NCBI RefSeq assembly: GCF_031458115.1
Contig: NZ_JAVDXV010000002.1
Location: 434,001 to 498,000, forward strand
DNA length: 64,000 nucleotides
Source: Pelomonas asaccharophilus_A
GTDB lineage: Bacteria > Pseudomonadota > Gammaproteobacteria > Burkholderiales > Burkholderiaceae_C
Direction: 5' to 3'
Position numbers and translations under genes: made by a program. Positions 63,565 through 64,000 of the stretch are shown one piece after another; positions within the stretch are counted from its first letter, which is position 1; every line of letters starts with the position of its first letter. Below the pieces are notes generated by a model. The model saw only the letters and a list, made by a program, of their open reading frames with translations, was not told where the DNA came from and searched no databases.

Positions 63565-64000
63565 ATGTCCGACTCCCGCCCGTCCCGGCTGTCGCTGCGC
63601 GGCAAGCTCGCGCTGCTGGCGCTGCTGCCGCTGCTCGTGTCGCTGGCGCTGATCGCCTTCGCCGTGCATCACCAGGAGCGCTCGCTCGCCGAACGCGAGC
63701 ATGCGCTGGTGCGCGCCAGCTATATGGACGCGCGCCGTACCGAGCTGAAGCACTATGTGGACCTGGCCGTCAGCACGGTGAAACCCCTGCTGGGCCAGCC
63801 GGACGGCCAGCAGCGCGCGCTGGCCATCCTGCAGTCGCTGGACTACGGCCGCGACGGCTATTTCTTCGTCTACGACCTGCAGGGCCGCGTGCTGATGCAC
63901 TCGCGCCAGCCCGAACTGACCGGGCAGGACCTGTGGGAGCTGCGCGACCCCAAGGGCCGGCCCAGCATCCAGATGCTGATCGCGCAGGCCAGGGCGGGCG
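63565..64000 (+). CDS. Cache-domain sensor protein (C-terminus beyond window)
   Basis: Partial: 145 residues visible. An N-terminal membrane anchor (about 13-36, LALLALLPLLVSLALIAFAV) leads into an extracytoplasmic single-Cache (sCache_2-like) domain with the signature LDYGRDGYFFVYDLQGRVLM, then HSRQPELTGQDLWELRDPKG. Such domains bind small molecules in chemoreceptors and sensor kinases; the output domain is beyond the window, so the class is undecided. It begins 16 bases after the preceding gene. Confidence 0.85.
   Translation, partial: MSDSRPSRLSLRGKLALLALLPLLVSLALIAFAVHHQERSLAEREHALVRASYMDARRTELKHYVDLAVSTVKPLLGQPDGQQRALAILQSLDYGRDGYFFVYDLQGRVLMHSRQPELTGQDLWELRDPKGRPSIQMLIAQARAG

Overview
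The window is a high-GC (about two-thirds G+C), densely coded chromosomal segment of a betaproteobacterium. It is most likely Burkholderiales of the Roseateles/Rubrivivax/Mitsuaria type. The basis is strong GC3 codon bias, a small Trp-rich protein of the TIGR04438 type, two PEP-CTERM proteins, a MutL with an endonuclease domain, a tricorn-like S41 peptidase, and several families of short palindromic repeats typical of this order. No rRNA, CRISPR array, intact insertion sequence, prophage or replication origin was seen.

Left part (1-13,330): a DUF58 protein cut by the window edge, a chemoreceptor, a small gene broken by an amber codon and a MoxR ATPase all read leftward. The usual moxR-DUF58 pair is therefore split by about 2.3 kb. 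Next come an HDAC-family deacetylase, an MscS channel, a zinc alcohol dehydrogenase, a DUF2007 protein and a GNAT acetyltransferase. The iron-sulfur fumarase (class I) and the iron-independent fumarase (fumC) lie divergently around a perfect Fur-like palindrome. nhaA and a YqhA-family membrane protein follow.

Middle (13,400-26,000): acetyl-CoA synthetase, with a second copy of its C-terminal codons downstream; a divergent FtsH paralogue; a PEP-CTERM phytase-like esterase; a small cytochrome c; lgt-dnaQ; two identical tRNA-Val(CAC) genes; rsgA; a lipoprotein; an alpha/beta hydrolase; and thyA-folA.

Efflux and metal region (25,700-36,500): a leftward RND tripartite efflux operon (adaptor, pump, outer-membrane factor) ends in its own TetR regulator. 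Two matching TetR-type operators lie at the promoter. Beyond a region with tandem Fur-like sites is a rightward DUF4198 / EF-hand / STN-TonB receptor cluster, probably iron-regulated uptake.

Accessory region (36,500-52,400): a DUF389 protein, a secreted endonuclease I with two PPC domains, an ArsR-AHSA1 pair with its operator and a PhoX phosphatase. A repeat-rich interval follows, with three REP-like palindromes, a 120-bp tandem repeat gene, a small lipoprotein and a strikingly AT-richer AbiJ-NTD4 gene that is probably horizontally acquired phage defence. Next are an ABC exporter, a 161-bp MITE-like element, and an ABC ATPase / FtsX-type permease / AttH lipocalin / DegT aminotransferase run interrupted by a very long imperfect inverted repeat.

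Right part (52,400-64,000): a LuxR-type regulator, a second PEP-CTERM protein, miaA, a pseudouridine synthase with a long disordered N-terminus, mutL, a DedA protein, a 1,124-residue tricorn-like peptidase, a hypothetical exported protein, and the start of a Cache-domain sensor cut by the window edge.

Only sequence inspection was possible. Names rest on recognised motifs and family resemblance. Coordinates of short sites were read by hand.
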